Positions 1 to 9,925 of a stretch of DNA of 34,914 nucleotides are shown one piece after another. Origin of the DNA: a virus; the IMG/VR virus record IMGVR_UViG_3300032242_000193, positions 1 through 34,914 of that record; one strand, 5' to 3'. The translations under genes and the position numbers were made by a program. Under the pieces are notes generated by a model. The model saw only the letters and a list, made by a program, of their open reading frames with translations. It made no database searches and was not told where the DNA came from. Every line of letters starts with the position of its first letter. Position 1 is the first letter of the stretch.

Positions 1-2022
1 ATTTCTAGTGGACACCCCGGATATAGCCCAGAGTTTGCCGATAAAAAGGTACGAGGTATTAAAGGTGGTCCTTATACATGCTTAAAATTTGAAGAGTTTA
101 ATCCTAAAGGTTGTGATGGATGCACGCACAAGGGTTCTATCAAATCCCCGATTGTTCTCGGCCGTGAAGTACAAGAAGCAAACGAAGCCGATAATATTGT
201 AGAAGATGTACCAGAGAATGTAGACCAAGGGCATACACAAACTTATGTAATACCTAAATATCCAGAGCCTTACTTTAGAGGTAAGAATGGTGGTGTATTT
301 AAACGAGTTATTAAACAAGAAGATGAAATAGAAGTACTTGTTTATCACAATGATTTATATGTAACACGTCGATTAAGTGATACCGATGTAGGTGAAGCAG
401 TAGTTATAAGACTACATTTACCTAAAGATGGTGTACGAGAATTTACAATACCTTTAACTGCGGTAACGTCTAAAGATGAGATAAGAAAGCATATGGCATT
501 TTACGGGGTTGCCGTAACTAAAACAGAAGAAATTATGCAGTACATAACAACATGGATAAATAAAATGCAATATACACATAAGACAGACACGGCACACAGA
601 CAGTTTGGTTGGGCTGATGATAAGTTTGAATCATTTATCTTAGGTAATAAAGAAATACGTGCAGATAGAGTAGACCATAACCCTCCATCGGCAGCAACAA
701 CACAACTTATGGCTGCTTTTAATACAAAAGGTACTCTAGCAGGTTGGCATGAATGCATGAACTTCTATAAAAAATCGGGTATGGAACTACATCAATTTAT
801 TATAGGGTTAAGTTTCGGCTCTATCTTTACTAAGTTTACTCCAGTCAATGGCGCGGTACTTCATGTATTTAGTAAAGATTCTGGTATTGGTAAAACAACG
901 GCTATGTTAGCAGGAGCTAGTATATGGGGTAACCCTATGCAGTTAGTGCTTAAAGAAGTAGATACAATGGCAACTAAAATGAATCGTGCCGAAATCTACC
1001 ACAATGTACCTTTATTTATTGACGAAGTAACTAACTCATCTCCAACTGAATTAAGTAACTTCTTATACCAAGTACCATCAGGTAGTCAAAGAAATCGTAT
1101 GACAGGCTCATCTAATCAAGAACGTACTCGTGGTGAACCATGGAATTTAACTTGCGTGACTACAGGTAATACTTCTATTATGGAAAAGATTAGTATATTA
1201 AAAGCTCTTCCTAAAGGTGAATCTATGCGTATTTTAGAAGTACGTGCACATCCAGTATTAGGATTAGAAAAAGAATTTACTGATGTATTAAGTGAAAAAA
1301 TTATAGGTAACTATGGTCATGCGTCTATACCATATCTACAATTTGTAATGAATAATTTAGAGTCTATTAAATCTCTTTACAAAACAACTCAATTGAAGTT
1401 GGATAAAATGTGTGGGTTTACTCCATCAGACCGATTCCATTCCGTTATAGTAGCAGATGGTATTATGGGTTTGATGATTGCTAAACGTGCGAAATTAATT
1501 GATTTCGACATTGCTGCAGTTGTCAAGTGGATTGTAGCAGTAACGGCAGATGTAAAAGAAAAATCCGAAGCTATGGATGTTGATGCCGAATCAATCTTAT
1601 CTAGGTTCTTAGCTGAAAACTATAATAATATTTTACGTATTAAGAGTACAGATGATGCACGTAGTAGTGGTAATAAGATTGACTTAGACCATTTGATTAT
1701 CCCAGATGCTACACCTCGCATGTCCTTTATGGTGCGGTATGAATACGATGAACAGATGATGTATATTTATCAAGCACCTTTAAAAGATTGGTGTGTCAAG
1801 CATCAAATTAACTATGAAGGATTAGTTGATTCTTTAAAACGTGGTCGAACTAAAGCTATAGTAGATAAGAAACGCATGGGTAAAGGTACTCGCATGAGTC
1901 TACCTTCTGTTGATGTACTATGGATTAATTGTAAGGATTGGTTAAATGAAGAAGAAATCGTTGCCACAGCAGAACACAAAGCCGCGCTCGAAGGTGATGA
2001 GGCTGGGACAATTGTGCCCTGA
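1..2022 (+). CDS. Phage primase-helicase (C-terminal part; 5' end outside window)
   Basis: The frame is open from base 1, so this is the C-terminal 673 residues of a longer protein. Near the left edge there is a likely zinc cluster: His at 13-15 and Cys codons at 79, 112 and 121, in a C-x10-C-x2-C layout followed by GSIKSPIVLG. This resembles the zinc-binding end of phage archaeo-eukaryotic-type primases. A helicase ATPase follows. Walker A is SGIGKTT (GKT at 889-897), Walker B is LFIDE (DE at 1021-1026), and a sensor-like TTGN sits about 45 residues later. The layout matches DUF927/D5-type phage replicative helicases. The product would unwind the phage genome and prime its replication in the cytoplasm. 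It is the only clear replication gene in the window and is transcribed towards the late operon. An ATG at 493 exists, but the uninterrupted upstream frame with conserved-looking motifs shows it is internal. The family call is from motifs only. Confidence 0.8.
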   Translation: MSSGHPGYSPEFADKKVRGIKGGPYTCLKFEEFNPKGCDGCTHKGSIKSPIVLGREVQEANEADNIVEDVPENVDQGHTQTYVIPKYPEPYFRGKNGGVFKRVIKQEDEIEVLVYHNDLYVTRRLSDTDVGEAVVIRLHLPKDGVREFTIPLTAVTSKDEIRKHMAFYGVAVTKTEEIMQYITTWINKMQYTHKTDTAHRQFGWADDKFESFILGNKEIRADRVDHNPPSAATTQLMAAFNTKGTLAGWHECMNFYKKSGMELHQFIIGLSFGSIFTKFTPVNGAVLHVFSKDSGIGKTTAMLAGASIWGNPMQLVLKEVDTMATKMNRAEIYHNVPLFIDEVTNSSPTELSNFLYQVPSGSQRNRMTGSSNQERTRGEPWNLTCVTTGNTSIMEKISILKALPKGESMRILEVRAHPVLGLEKEFTDVLSEKIIGNYGHASIPYLQFVMNNLESIKSLYKTTQLKLDKMCGFTPSDRFHSVIVADGIMGLMIAKRAKLIDFDIAAVVKWIVAVTADVKEKSEAMDVDAESILSRFLAENYNNILRIKSTDDARSSGNKIDLDHLIIPDATPRMSFMVRYEYDEQMMYIYQAPLKDWCVKHQINYEGLVDSLKRGRTKAIVDKKRMGKGTRMSLPSVDVLWINCKDWLNEEEIVATAEHKAALEGDEAGTIVP

Positions 2023-2209
2023 TGGAGTAGTTATAAATGTCAATTGGGATAAGTTTGAAATAGGTTCTTCAGTATTTATCCCTGCCATCAACATTGCCGA
2101 ACTTGAAAAACAAGTCAAAAATGTGGCAATTAAGATGAATTTTGATATAAAAAGTGCAGAAAGAATAGAAAATAGTAAATTAGGTATGCGCTTTTGGAGG
2201 ATTTTGTGA
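1946..2209 (+). CDS. Small conserved-looking phage protein overlapping primase-helicase end
   Basis: This 87-residue protein is of unknown function. It starts inside the end of the primase-helicase gene in another frame. Two starts are possible. ATG 1946 has AAGGA eight bases upstream. ATG 1997 (MRLGQLCPDGVVINV...) would give 70 residues and has AAGG only two bases away. I prefer 1946 on spacing, although the part after residue 18 looks more protein-like, with alternating hydrophobic and charged residues (DGVVINVNWDKFEIGSSVF). No signal peptide or membrane segment is visible. The overlap suggests translational coupling to the helicase. The intrinsic terminator follows about 50 bases downstream, so this is the last gene of the rightward transcript. 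Confidence 0.6.
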   Translation: MKKKSLPQQNTKPRSKVMRLGQLCPDGVVINVNWDKFEIGSSVFIPAINIAELEKQVKNVAIKMNFDIKSAERIENSKLGMRFWRIL

Positions 2210-2256
2210 TATATTATGAGGGCAACATTCCATTCTCCAATGCGTTGCAATCTCCT

Positions 2257-2287
2257 AGGGGTTTCTATAAAAAGAGGCCCCTTTTTT
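2257..2287 (+). terminator. Rho-independent terminator of the rightward transcript
   Basis: AGGGGTTTCT pairs with AGAGGCCCCT across a six-base ATAAAA loop. The stem is 10 bp with two G-U pairs and runs directly into six Ts. The T run is on the + strand only, so the hairpin mainly stops the primase-helicase transcript. It lies exactly between converging genes, and its T tract overlaps the TAA stop (2286-2288) of the giant minus-strand gene. The minus-strand reading has the stem but no downstream U run, so termination of the late operon here would be weaker. Confidence 0.85.
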
Positions 2288-5200
2288 ATTGGTATTCAGC
2301 TGCGTCTGCTTTAAGTTCTTTTAACATCTTTTTAGAATAACGTACACCATTAACCATCTCTTTAGTAGCACGGTCAAATTGTTTCTTAGATTTTTCTAGG
2401 TCAGATGTAATAGTACCTGCATTAACACCCAGCCCAGGGTGCTTCTCACCTAATTCAATAAGTTTATCTCGAGCTTCTATCATGCCATCAGTATCACCAA
2501 CAGTACGAGCTACGTTCCATTTATTACGGAATTTACTTGCTTTTTGATTAATCATTTTGTCAACACCTTTTTCACGGGCGCTAATTTCAAGTTGTTTAGT
2601 ATAATCAGCTGGAGCAAAACCAAATGCTTGAGCACCTATATTCCATGCATTAACATCACCTGTAATTGGGTCACCACGTAAAGTAGTTGTACCTTCTATT
2701 GCGTAACGAGGCGCTTTTAATAATACATTAGATATAGCTGATGGTAATAAATCTTCTAAGCCACGTTCAAAATGGCCTTCATTCATCTTACTATAACCAC
2801 GTGCAACACGTTGACCTACACCGTAAACTGGGCCACCTAATACTTGCATAACTTGGTCTTGGAATGTAGATGCAGCACTACCAGCTTTTGTATCTCGTAT
2901 AATTAAATCATTTAAAGATATACGACTTGCAATAGACAAGTTAGTCATAGATTCAATAGGTCCTTTATATACAAAGTCACCCATATACTTACGTGTAGCT
3001 GTATCTAAATCATCATCGTCATCATCATTAAATAAACTATAAAGCATAGATAACATACCAAAGAATGGGACACCACCTACACCTGCCATAAGAGTAGACA
3101 TACCCATAATACCACCTAACTGTTTCCATGCTGCTTTACGTTCTTGTGGAGTTAACGTTTTATCAAAAGCTTCTTTAGCTGTTTTCATCATCATATAGTA
3201 CATAGATATACCATAGCGTTTATACATGAAGAACATCTTACCTAATGCATGTTGGGATACACGAGGTGCTGCAGCTGCAGAGATACCACCGTTAGTAAGT
3301 TCTGCAGTATAGACTGCTTTATTAGCGGCTTGATTTTCAGCTGCTTCTTGAGTTAATTTACCGGAAGCAATATCGGATGCAAGTTTTTGCATTTCTAAAT
3401 CGTAAGCTGCAATCATAGATATTTCACGGTTCATACGTTCACCATGATGCATAACCCAGCCAGAGGCGGCATTAAATTTATTTAAAAACGTTGCACGTGT
3501 ATCACCATTTAAAACTTCATAAAGTTGAGAACGATTTAATTGTCCAAGTTTATTACCAACATCAATAAGTGTTTTATATTTTTTACCTATCTCTGAATCA
3601 GGTGCATAGTTAGCAATAGATGGCATAACTTTCATTTTTGTTTTACGTCCACCTGCACCAAGTACTTCCATTTCAGTCTCTGTACCAGAACCTAAAAATA
3701 TTTTAGTTGCATTACCAATAGCTTTAGATACAGACGCATCACCATATTTACCCTTAAGATAAGGAGCTACAATCATAGGAATGTTAGCAGCGTTGACAAT
3801 AGCTGAAGAAACGTTAAACCCTAATGTGTAAGCAAACGCGGCCGAATTCAATATACCGCCTAAGTCATGTGGTTTAGGATTAAGTACGTAACCTAAATGT
3901 TTTTCAAATTCTTGTAAGTATGATTTTTCTAATTGGTTATCACGAGCTGGAGTATTTTCAGTACCTTTACCTACAGTAATAGTATGCTCCCGCATTTGGT
4001 CTATAACAGAAGTAAGTTTGGGGTTATAAACCATATTAGCAATTTGATGTGCCATACCACGCATCTTACGTTCAAAGACACCAACGGTATCTTCCATGTA
4101 ACCTTCAGTATTTTTACGTTTTAAAAACGCTTTAGCTGCTGCTGTTTCCGGCAACATAGTTACAAATAAACGCATCATCTCATCAACAGCTTTAGCATCA
4201 ACATTATTGGTTTCCATAATGCCAAGCACACTATTTACAAAAGAACCAGATGGTGCGCGTCTATAATTAATATCAGATATTTGTGAGTAAGGTTCTACTT
4301 CAGTAGCACCAAGTTTATCTAATTCTTGCATACGAAGCTTACGTTCATAATCAGTTTTAAATGCTTCTTGTGCTCGGTCAGGTTCACCATATTTATTAAT
4401 AAAGTTATAACCTATCCAATAGTTACCTTCACGGCCTAATGCAAAGTAAGGGTCAATAACACCTTTCTTAGCAAGCTCCGCCATAATATCTCGTTTAATC
4501 TTTTCTTTAGTAGCATCATCTAAATTAGTTCCATCAATACGACTTTTAATTGCATTTTTTAATTCTTCAAACATTTGCTTATAAGCATCACGCATAGTTG
4601 GATATAACTTTTTCCATTGAGGTGCTAACTTATCATAATTATTTTTAAGTTCTTTATACTTACTAATATCTTCCGCTGATTTATAGTCGGATAAATCTTT
4701 AGTTGGGTCTACTTCATGTACAGTACTTTCATTAACAAGTTTATTAAATGCATCATGTTGTTCTGGTTTTGCTTTAATAGCCTCTTTAGCTTCATTTACA
4801 ACTGCATCAATACCTCTTGATAATTTATTTCTATATCCATCACGTTCATGAATAGTAGAATTAAACTTCATGCCTAAACCAGGGAATACTGTATCAGCAA
4901 CTTCACCAAGTGCATGCATAGGAAGTAAAGCTAGAACTACATTCTTAACTCCACTACTTCCTTGTTTTATACCTTCACTTAAAGCAGCCTTTTGATTTTC
5001 ACCTAAATAAGGAACTGTATTAATAAATTTATCTATACCTGTAAAAATTTTCTCACTTTTTGCGTTTGCCGGCGCGTGTAATGCGCCACTATTGCGATAA
5101 TCTGGTGCTGGTGATATAAGAGCATTAATAATACGGTCAACTTCATCTAAGGCCGATTCTAGCGGTTTAGAGGGCATACCGACTAATCTGCGTAAAAAAT

Positions 5201-8200
5201 TAGTAATTGCACGGCTAAATTTATCCCATGCACTGATTGCTTTACCTTGAGGATTAATACCTTGTAACTTTGCTCTAAATTCTGAATTTGCCAATGCTTC
5301 AGCTGCAAACTCTTGTACATTTTCTGCACCGTATGCAGTATCTAATGTATCTTTAACATCATCAAATATTTGTTTTAATTGTCTAGCTAATTGACTATCA
5401 GGATTATCTAGTTCATGAGAAATAACAGAGTGACCTACTTCATGTAATAGCACATGAGTATTCATACCTTGGTCTGCATCTAAATATATAGTGTTATTAC
5501 GTGGGTCATAATAACCTGGAACTTTTTTACCTTCGATACTAACTAGATTCGGCTCAACTCTAACTTTTGTATTTGACGCAATTTGAGAAAAACGATTTGC
5601 AGTTTTTGCAATAAATGCATCTTCATTAGCAGTTAAATAACTAAGTGCTGTTTTTAAATCCCCTTGTTGTAACGCTTGAACAATACGAGGATGTAGTACT
5701 TGTGATAAGTTAGATATAGCATCTTTAACAATATCAAATACTTTTACCTTTTGACCCATAATTCTTTCATAATGAAAAGGTCTTTGTTTTTCTTTACCTT
5801 CTTTTGCACGTGCTACTTCTCTTGCTTGTTCTTCAATATATTTAAGAATAGTTGGGTCTCTATCTAAACGGCTTTCTCTTATGCCTTCAATAGCTTCTTG
5901 CATTCTTTTTATAAAATCTTTTTGACTTGTTTCAGATGCAGCTCTTTTATATTTACTAAGAATCTCATTAAATAATGTTTGTGTTTCTTTACTTAAATTA
6001 GTGTAAACCCATCTAGAAGCAAGCGCAGCATTCTTACCATTGAGTCCTTCAAAGAATCGTGCTTCATTAGTTGTTTCAGTACTAGGTTTAAATACAGGAG
6101 TATCAAAAGCTAAGTCGTATCCAATATTAATTAAATTGTCAACAAGTCTTTTCATTTTACCAAAGTATATTTTGGCAGCACGGCCTTCATCTGTTTTTTG
6201 TTCATTTTGTAATAAGTCAAAACGAACTTTTAATTGGTCATCTAAACTAGTAATATCATCACCATAGAATGATGAGTATGATATATAAGGATTAAATGGT
6301 TTTGCTGGAATAGTATACATTTGTTGCCATTCTTGAGTACCTTCAATTTCTTCTTGAAGTACTTTACGAGGCTTTTGTTTTTCTTTTGTAATGCCTTCTT
6401 TATCTGCTTCAGTTAATTCTTGCCCTACTTCTGCTTGTGCAGGTACCCCAGTAGCTATTTGTTCTGGTGATATTGAAGGTGTAAAGGTAGCTTGTTGTCC
6501 TACATTAATAGGTGCTTGACCTACTGTTGCAGTTAATGCACCTGGCTGTGATTCTTTTCCTGTTGCAGTTGTAAGAATAGGTCTTCCAGTATTATCCACT
6601 GATATTCCTTGAGATTCTCCAAGTCCTTGGGTATCTCCAGATTCTGCGGGTCCGTTAGAAACTTCATCCCCTGCTCTATCTGTTGCACTGACAGCGTTAA
6701 TTCTTTCTCCATATTGAACCCCTTCATTTATTATGTTATTTAATGCAGTTTTTAGTTCTGGGGTAAAGTTTGTATTTTTAAGAGCTTCTTGTAAAACTTC
6801 CTTAGCTGCAACTATATCTGTTGATTTTGATAAATCTTTGTCAACAAGTCGTTTAAATATCCCAGCATTTTCTTTTAATCCTAACGCTTTTAATTTATCT
6901 GCATCTAGTATATGCGTTGTTTCCGGCGTAGTTACTTCAGGTGCAGCTGCTACCTTTATATTTTCTACAGTTGCATTTTGTACTGGTGTTGAATTTAAAT
7001 CACCCTTACGAATATTCTCAACGGTAGCTTGTTTATTTTTTACTTGTATATCTTGTTGTTGCTGATGTTGTTGCAACAAATTGAGAAGTTGTTGTTCTTG
7101 TGTATTAAGACCAAACTGTGCTTGTTCACCAGCTTGAATAGGTGCTTCACCAACTGTTGCTGTAGGAATAGGTAACTCAAATTGAGTTTGTGGTCCACCT
7201 TGTATAGGAGGTTCTCCTACTGTAGCTGAGGGTTCTGCACCACCTTGTTGTTCAGCAAGTTGTGTAGGATATAATAATTGTTGATTTGATTGTATTTGTT
7301 CTTGACGTTGTTGTGTATCAATAGCAGTTTGTCTAGCTTGTTTACTACGATTAGCTTCAAATGCAGCGCCAGGTGCTCCAAATAAAGAACCACCTAATGC
7401 ACCTCTTAATGACGCATCAAGAATACTATCAATACTATGTTGTGAGAATACTGTGTCTTTAGCACCTGCTAATTGAGACCCATAATTTTGTAATGCTTGT
7501 TGTGCGCCTTCAGTTAAACCTTCTACTCCAGCATTCTTAAGAACTTCTTTGCCGAATTCTCTTTTCCATGCAAGAGGAACTAATTCAGATTTTTGTAGTA
7601 ATTCATTAGCTACAAGTTGTTTACCTGCAGGGCTTATCTGTCTGAGGAATCTTTCAGGTGTAATAACATCAAGTGCTGCAACAAGTGGACCTACAGTAAG
7701 TGCTAGTCCCGGCTCTAATGAACCTGTCTCTTGATAAATTTGATTGAACGTGTCAGGTACGTTCATAGATAAAGAAGAACCCCATAGTCCTGTCTTTAAA
7801 CCTATATCAGCACCATGCTCTAATGCTTGTTTTTGTAATGCTCCTTCAGTAGCACGGTTTTTTAATCGAGAAACATATGCAGCTTCTGCCTCTTTAGTTA
7901 ATCCTTGTTTTGTAGCATACTCAGCGGCATGTTCTTCTAACGCTCTTTCTAAACCTTTTTTAGCTGCATATTTACCTGCTGTAGAACCAACACCTGCACC
8001 AAGTGCAAATGAAATCATATCAGGTGCTAGTTGACCAAAGTTTTCTGCGCCATAGTCAAATGCTTGACCGACGCTATTAATATCTTTATACGATTGATAA
8101 GCAGTAGGATATTGTTGTTCAACGTCTGCCATACGTTGTTTATATTCTTCCATTTGACCTTTGGCATATTTATCATTGCCGAAAGTAGAAGCAGCTAATG

Positions 8201-8411
8201 CTGGTATTAAATCAAGTGCAGTACCTTTAAGACTTTCAGTACTTCTTGCAAACCCACCCTTAATAAGTTCTCCCATAGGTAAATCTTTTGGGTCAAGTAT
8301 AGGTTGAGATGCTTTAGCCTGCATCTCTTCAGCTTGACGCATGATTTCATCACGAGATAAGTTATTGGGAAATTGGACATCTCCAACACCCGGTATGGTC
8401 ACACGAGGCAT
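2286..8411 (-). CDS. Giant virion/ejection-type protein with HEXXH metalloprotease motif (large polyvalent-protein-like)
   Basis: This 2041-residue protein is the last gene of the late operon. It has AAGGAG five bases before ATG, overlapping the stop of the previous gene. The N-terminus (VTIPGVGDVQFP...) is typical of large phage internal proteins. Next come Ala/Gly-rich helical and Gln-rich stretches (about 110-470), and a disordered zone with repeated ATVG[EQ]xPI motifs (A396, A418, A628). A zinc-metallopeptidase signature HEVGH lies at 990-994 in a hydrophobic helix (VLLHEVGHSVI), preceded by a strand YDPRNNTIYLDAD. Long helical regions follow, then hydrophobic segments near 1525-1550 and 1765-1790, an acidic run (six Asp) near 1795, and a basic helical tail. 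Position and size match the largest ejection protein (T7 gp16-like place), and the architecture resembles 'large polyvalent proteins' delivered with phage DNA. Inference: packaged in the virion, ejected into the host, with a protease acting on the envelope or on host or phage proteins. No lysozyme-type motif was recognised. Confidence 0.7.
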   Translation of the reverse strand: MPRVTIPGVGDVQFPNNLSRDEIMRQAEEMQAKASQPILDPKDLPMGELIKGGFARSTESLKGTALDLIPALAASTFGNDKYAKGQMEEYKQRMADVEQQYPTAYQSYKDINSVGQAFDYGAENFGQLAPDMISFALGAGVGSTAGKYAAKKGLERALEEHAAEYATKQGLTKEAEAAYVSRLKNRATEGALQKQALEHGADIGLKTGLWGSSLSMNVPDTFNQIYQETGSLEPGLALTVGPLVAALDVITPERFLRQISPAGKQLVANELLQKSELVPLAWKREFGKEVLKNAGVEGLTEGAQQALQNYGSQLAGAKDTVFSQHSIDSILDASLRGALGGSLFGAPGAAFEANRSKQARQTAIDTQQRQEQIQSNQQLLYPTQLAEQQGGAEPSATVGEPPIQGGPQTQFELPIPTATVGEAPIQAGEQAQFGLNTQEQQLLNLLQQHQQQQDIQVKNKQATVENIRKGDLNSTPVQNATVENIKVAAAPEVTTPETTHILDADKLKALGLKENAGIFKRLVDKDLSKSTDIVAAKEVLQEALKNTNFTPELKTALNNIINEGVQYGERINAVSATDRAGDEVSNGPAESGDTQGLGESQGISVDNTGRPILTTATGKESQPGALTATVGQAPINVGQQATFTPSISPEQIATGVPAQAEVGQELTEADKEGITKEKQKPRKVLQEEIEGTQEWQQMYTIPAKPFNPYISYSSFYGDDITSLDDQLKVRFDLLQNEQKTDEGRAAKIYFGKMKRLVDNLINIGYDLAFDTPVFKPSTETTNEARFFEGLNGKNAALASRWVYTNLSKETQTLFNEILSKYKRAASETSQKDFIKRMQEAIEGIRESRLDRDPTILKYIEEQAREVARAKEGKEKQRPFHYERIMGQKVKVFDIVKDAISNLSQVLHPRIVQALQQGDLKTALSYLTANEDAFIAKTANRFSQIASNTKVRVEPNLVSIEGKKVPGYYDPRNNTIYLDADQGMNTHVLLHEVGHSVISHELDNPDSQLARQLKQIFDDVKDTLDTAYGAENVQEFAAEALANSEFRAKLQGINPQGKAISAWDKFSRAITNFLRRLVGMPSKPLESALDEVDRIINALISPAPDYRNSGALHAPANAKSEKIFTGIDKFINTVPYLGENQKAALSEGIKQGSSGVKNVVLALLPMHALGEVADTVFPGLGMKFNSTIHERDGYRNKLSRGIDAVVNEAKEAIKAKPEQHDAFNKLVNESTVHEVDPTKDLSDYKSAEDISKYKELKNNYDKLAPQWKKLYPTMRDAYKQMFEELKNAIKSRIDGTNLDDATKEKIKRDIMAELAKKGVIDPYFALGREGNYWIGYNFINKYGEPDRAQEAFKTDYERKLRMQELDKLGATEVEPYSQISDINYRRAPSGSFVNSVLGIMETNNVDAKAVDEMMRLFVTMLPETAAAKAFLKRKNTEGYMEDTVGVFERKMRGMAHQIANMVYNPKLTSVIDQMREHTITVGKGTENTPARDNQLEKSYLQEFEKHLGYVLNPKPHDLGGILNSAAFAYTLGFNVSSAIVNAANIPMIVAPYLKGKYGDASVSKAIGNATKIFLGSGTETEMEVLGAGGRKTKMKVMPSIANYAPDSEIGKKYKTLIDVGNKLGQLNRSQLYEVLNGDTRATFLNKFNAASGWVMHHGERMNREISMIAAYDLEMQKLASDIASGKLTQEAAENQAANKAVYTAELTNGGISAAAAPRVSQHALGKMFFMYKRYGISMYYMMMKTAKEAFDKTLTPQERKAAWKQLGGIMGMSTLMAGVGGVPFFGMLSMLYSLFNDDDDDDLDTATRKYMGDFVYKGPIESMTNLSIASRISLNDLIIRDTKAGSAASTFQDQVMQVLGGPVYGVGQRVARGYSKMNEGHFERGLEDLLPSAISNVLLKAPRYAIEGTTTLRGDPITGDVNAWNIGAQAFGFAPADYTKQLEISAREKGVDKMINQKASKFRNKWNVARTVGDTDGMIEARDKLIELGEKHPGLGVNAGTITSDLEKSKKQFDRATKEMVNGVRYSKKMLKELKADAAEYQ

Positions 8412-8420
8412 TGTTACTCC

Positions 8421-9923
8421 TTAAGGTAATTCGTTTGAGCTTGCAGTAGGGTATTGTTTAGCGCCATAAGCTCTCATTGTACCTAATCTACTACTTGCAT
8501 ACTGCGTTGCTTTTTCATTAAATTTTTCCATAGCTCTTTGATATGAACCTGAATTAGGGTCAGTCTTAACAAGTGCTGTTTGCACATCAAGAGGTAAGCT
8601 AGTAAAGAAAGGCGCTGATTTAGGATTAGCTTTATAACCTTCTAATCTATCAAGTTCACTTGCAACCACATTGCCTGGAACACTACCCATACCAGCTGAA
8701 CCAGAACCAGATGTACGACGGTCATAATATTTAGCTTGTGATTCAAATAATTTTTTATGTGCATCATAGTAGTCACGAGTAACACCAAGTTTAGCAAGCT
8801 CCATATCAAGTTCAGAACCTTTAAGACCAAGGGCTACAAGTTGACCAATACGTTTATTTTTCTCGTCTCTTTCTTTAGATAGAACTCCTGTAATACCTGT
8901 AGCAAATTCTTCACCTGCAGGTCCAATATTAGCTGCAGCATAAGGAGATGTACCGCTCATCATTTTAAATCCTGCTTTTAATGCTTGAGTATAAAGGTCT
9001 ATTTTTTTATCTTTAGCTCTTTCTGTATCATCACCAAGAATAAGTTGTTTTAACCCTTCACGGTCAGTTTTAGCATTTGTCATAAGTTCATCTAAGTAGT
9101 CTGATTTAGTTGCAGCAACATCTACTTGTGGCGTTGTATCAGAACCTTTTTTATCGTCATGAATAGTAATAGGTGGTTTTTTAGTGGTTTCAGTTGTAGC
9201 TACAGCAGGCTCTTGTGTACCCAACATATTAGGTACAGAACCTACTGGACTTGTTTGTGAATATGGGTCAGTACTACCTGATAACCATGAAGCCCTACGA
9301 TTTTCTAATGCATCAATCCCTTTATTAAATTCACCATAAGCAGGCGCTGTTACTGGGACTGACTGTCTTTGGCTTCTATAATATTCAAGTGCTGGGTCAT
9401 ATGGCGTTTTAATTCCTGCTGCAGTTACAGATTGCGTTGGCTTACCAAAACTTCTAGCTAAAACATTTTCTTGACCTAATTGACGAGTTTTTCTATATTC
9501 TTCTACAGGGTCATAATCTGTAGGTGCAATATAATCACCTTTGGCATAGTGTTCTACATCACCGCCATCAGCAAATGCAATAATACCACCACCTGCCATT
9601 TGTGTAGGTAGATTACTTTGTGCTGCATCTATACCTTGACTAGGTTCGGCACTAGCTAATGTTTGTGCACCAAGTGATTGCTCAGGTGCAACTTGAGGTG
9701 TTTTACTTAATGCTGCCATCATATTAGCTTGTTGGCTTACAGATTGTAAATGGTCATTAATACTTTGAACTAACGGAATACCTACATAAGGTTTAACTGC
9801 GCCATCTTGAATGGACTTAGTTAAATTACTTAAAATGCTTTGAATTACACTAGGGTCTTTAGCACTTAGTGCTGTATCAGCTAATGATTGTGCATGATAA
9901 TCAATATTTTTTTGAATACTCAT
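8421..9923 (-). CDS. Probable internal virion (ejection-core) protein
   Basis: This is a 500-residue protein of unknown fold between two other core-type proteins. AAAGG lies six bases before the ATG and overlaps the end of the upstream gene. The first 75 residues look helical. Residues 109-130 carry MAGGGIIAFADGGDVEHYAKGD, a Gly-Gly turn motif that recurs in other virion genes of this window. The middle is Pro/Ser/Thr-rich and probably disordered. Residues about 275-400 are charged and helical (LDELMTNAKTDREGLKQL...) and the end is Ser/Tyr-rich. No membrane segment or enzyme motif is seen. Its place before the giant gene corresponds to the middle ejection protein (T7 gp15-like position). That role is inference from order. 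Confidence 0.6.
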   Translation of the reverse strand: MSIQKNIDYHAQSLADTALSAKDPSVIQSILSNLTKSIQDGAVKPYVGIPLVQSINDHLQSVSQQANMMAALSKTPQVAPEQSLGAQTLASAEPSQGIDAAQSNLPTQMAGGGIIAFADGGDVEHYAKGDYIAPTDYDPVEEYRKTRQLGQENVLARSFGKPTQSVTAAGIKTPYDPALEYYRSQRQSVPVTAPAYGEFNKGIDALENRRASWLSGSTDPYSQTSPVGSVPNMLGTQEPAVATTETTKKPPITIHDDKKGSDTTPQVDVAATKSDYLDELMTNAKTDREGLKQLILGDDTERAKDKKIDLYTQALKAGFKMMSGTSPYAAANIGPAGEEFATGITGVLSKERDEKNKRIGQLVALGLKGSELDMELAKLGVTRDYYDAHKKLFESQAKYYDRRTSGSGSAGMGSVPGNVVASELDRLEGYKANPKSAPFFTSLPLDVQTALVKTDPNSGSYQRAMEKFNEKATQYASSRLGTMRAYGAKQYPTASSNELP

Positions 9924-9925
9924 AA

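Noticed and set aside
6733-7065. 110-codon + strand frame with cysteines and hydrophobic stretches
   Set aside because: Antisense to the giant minus-strand gene, with no ribosome site and no support from neighbours.
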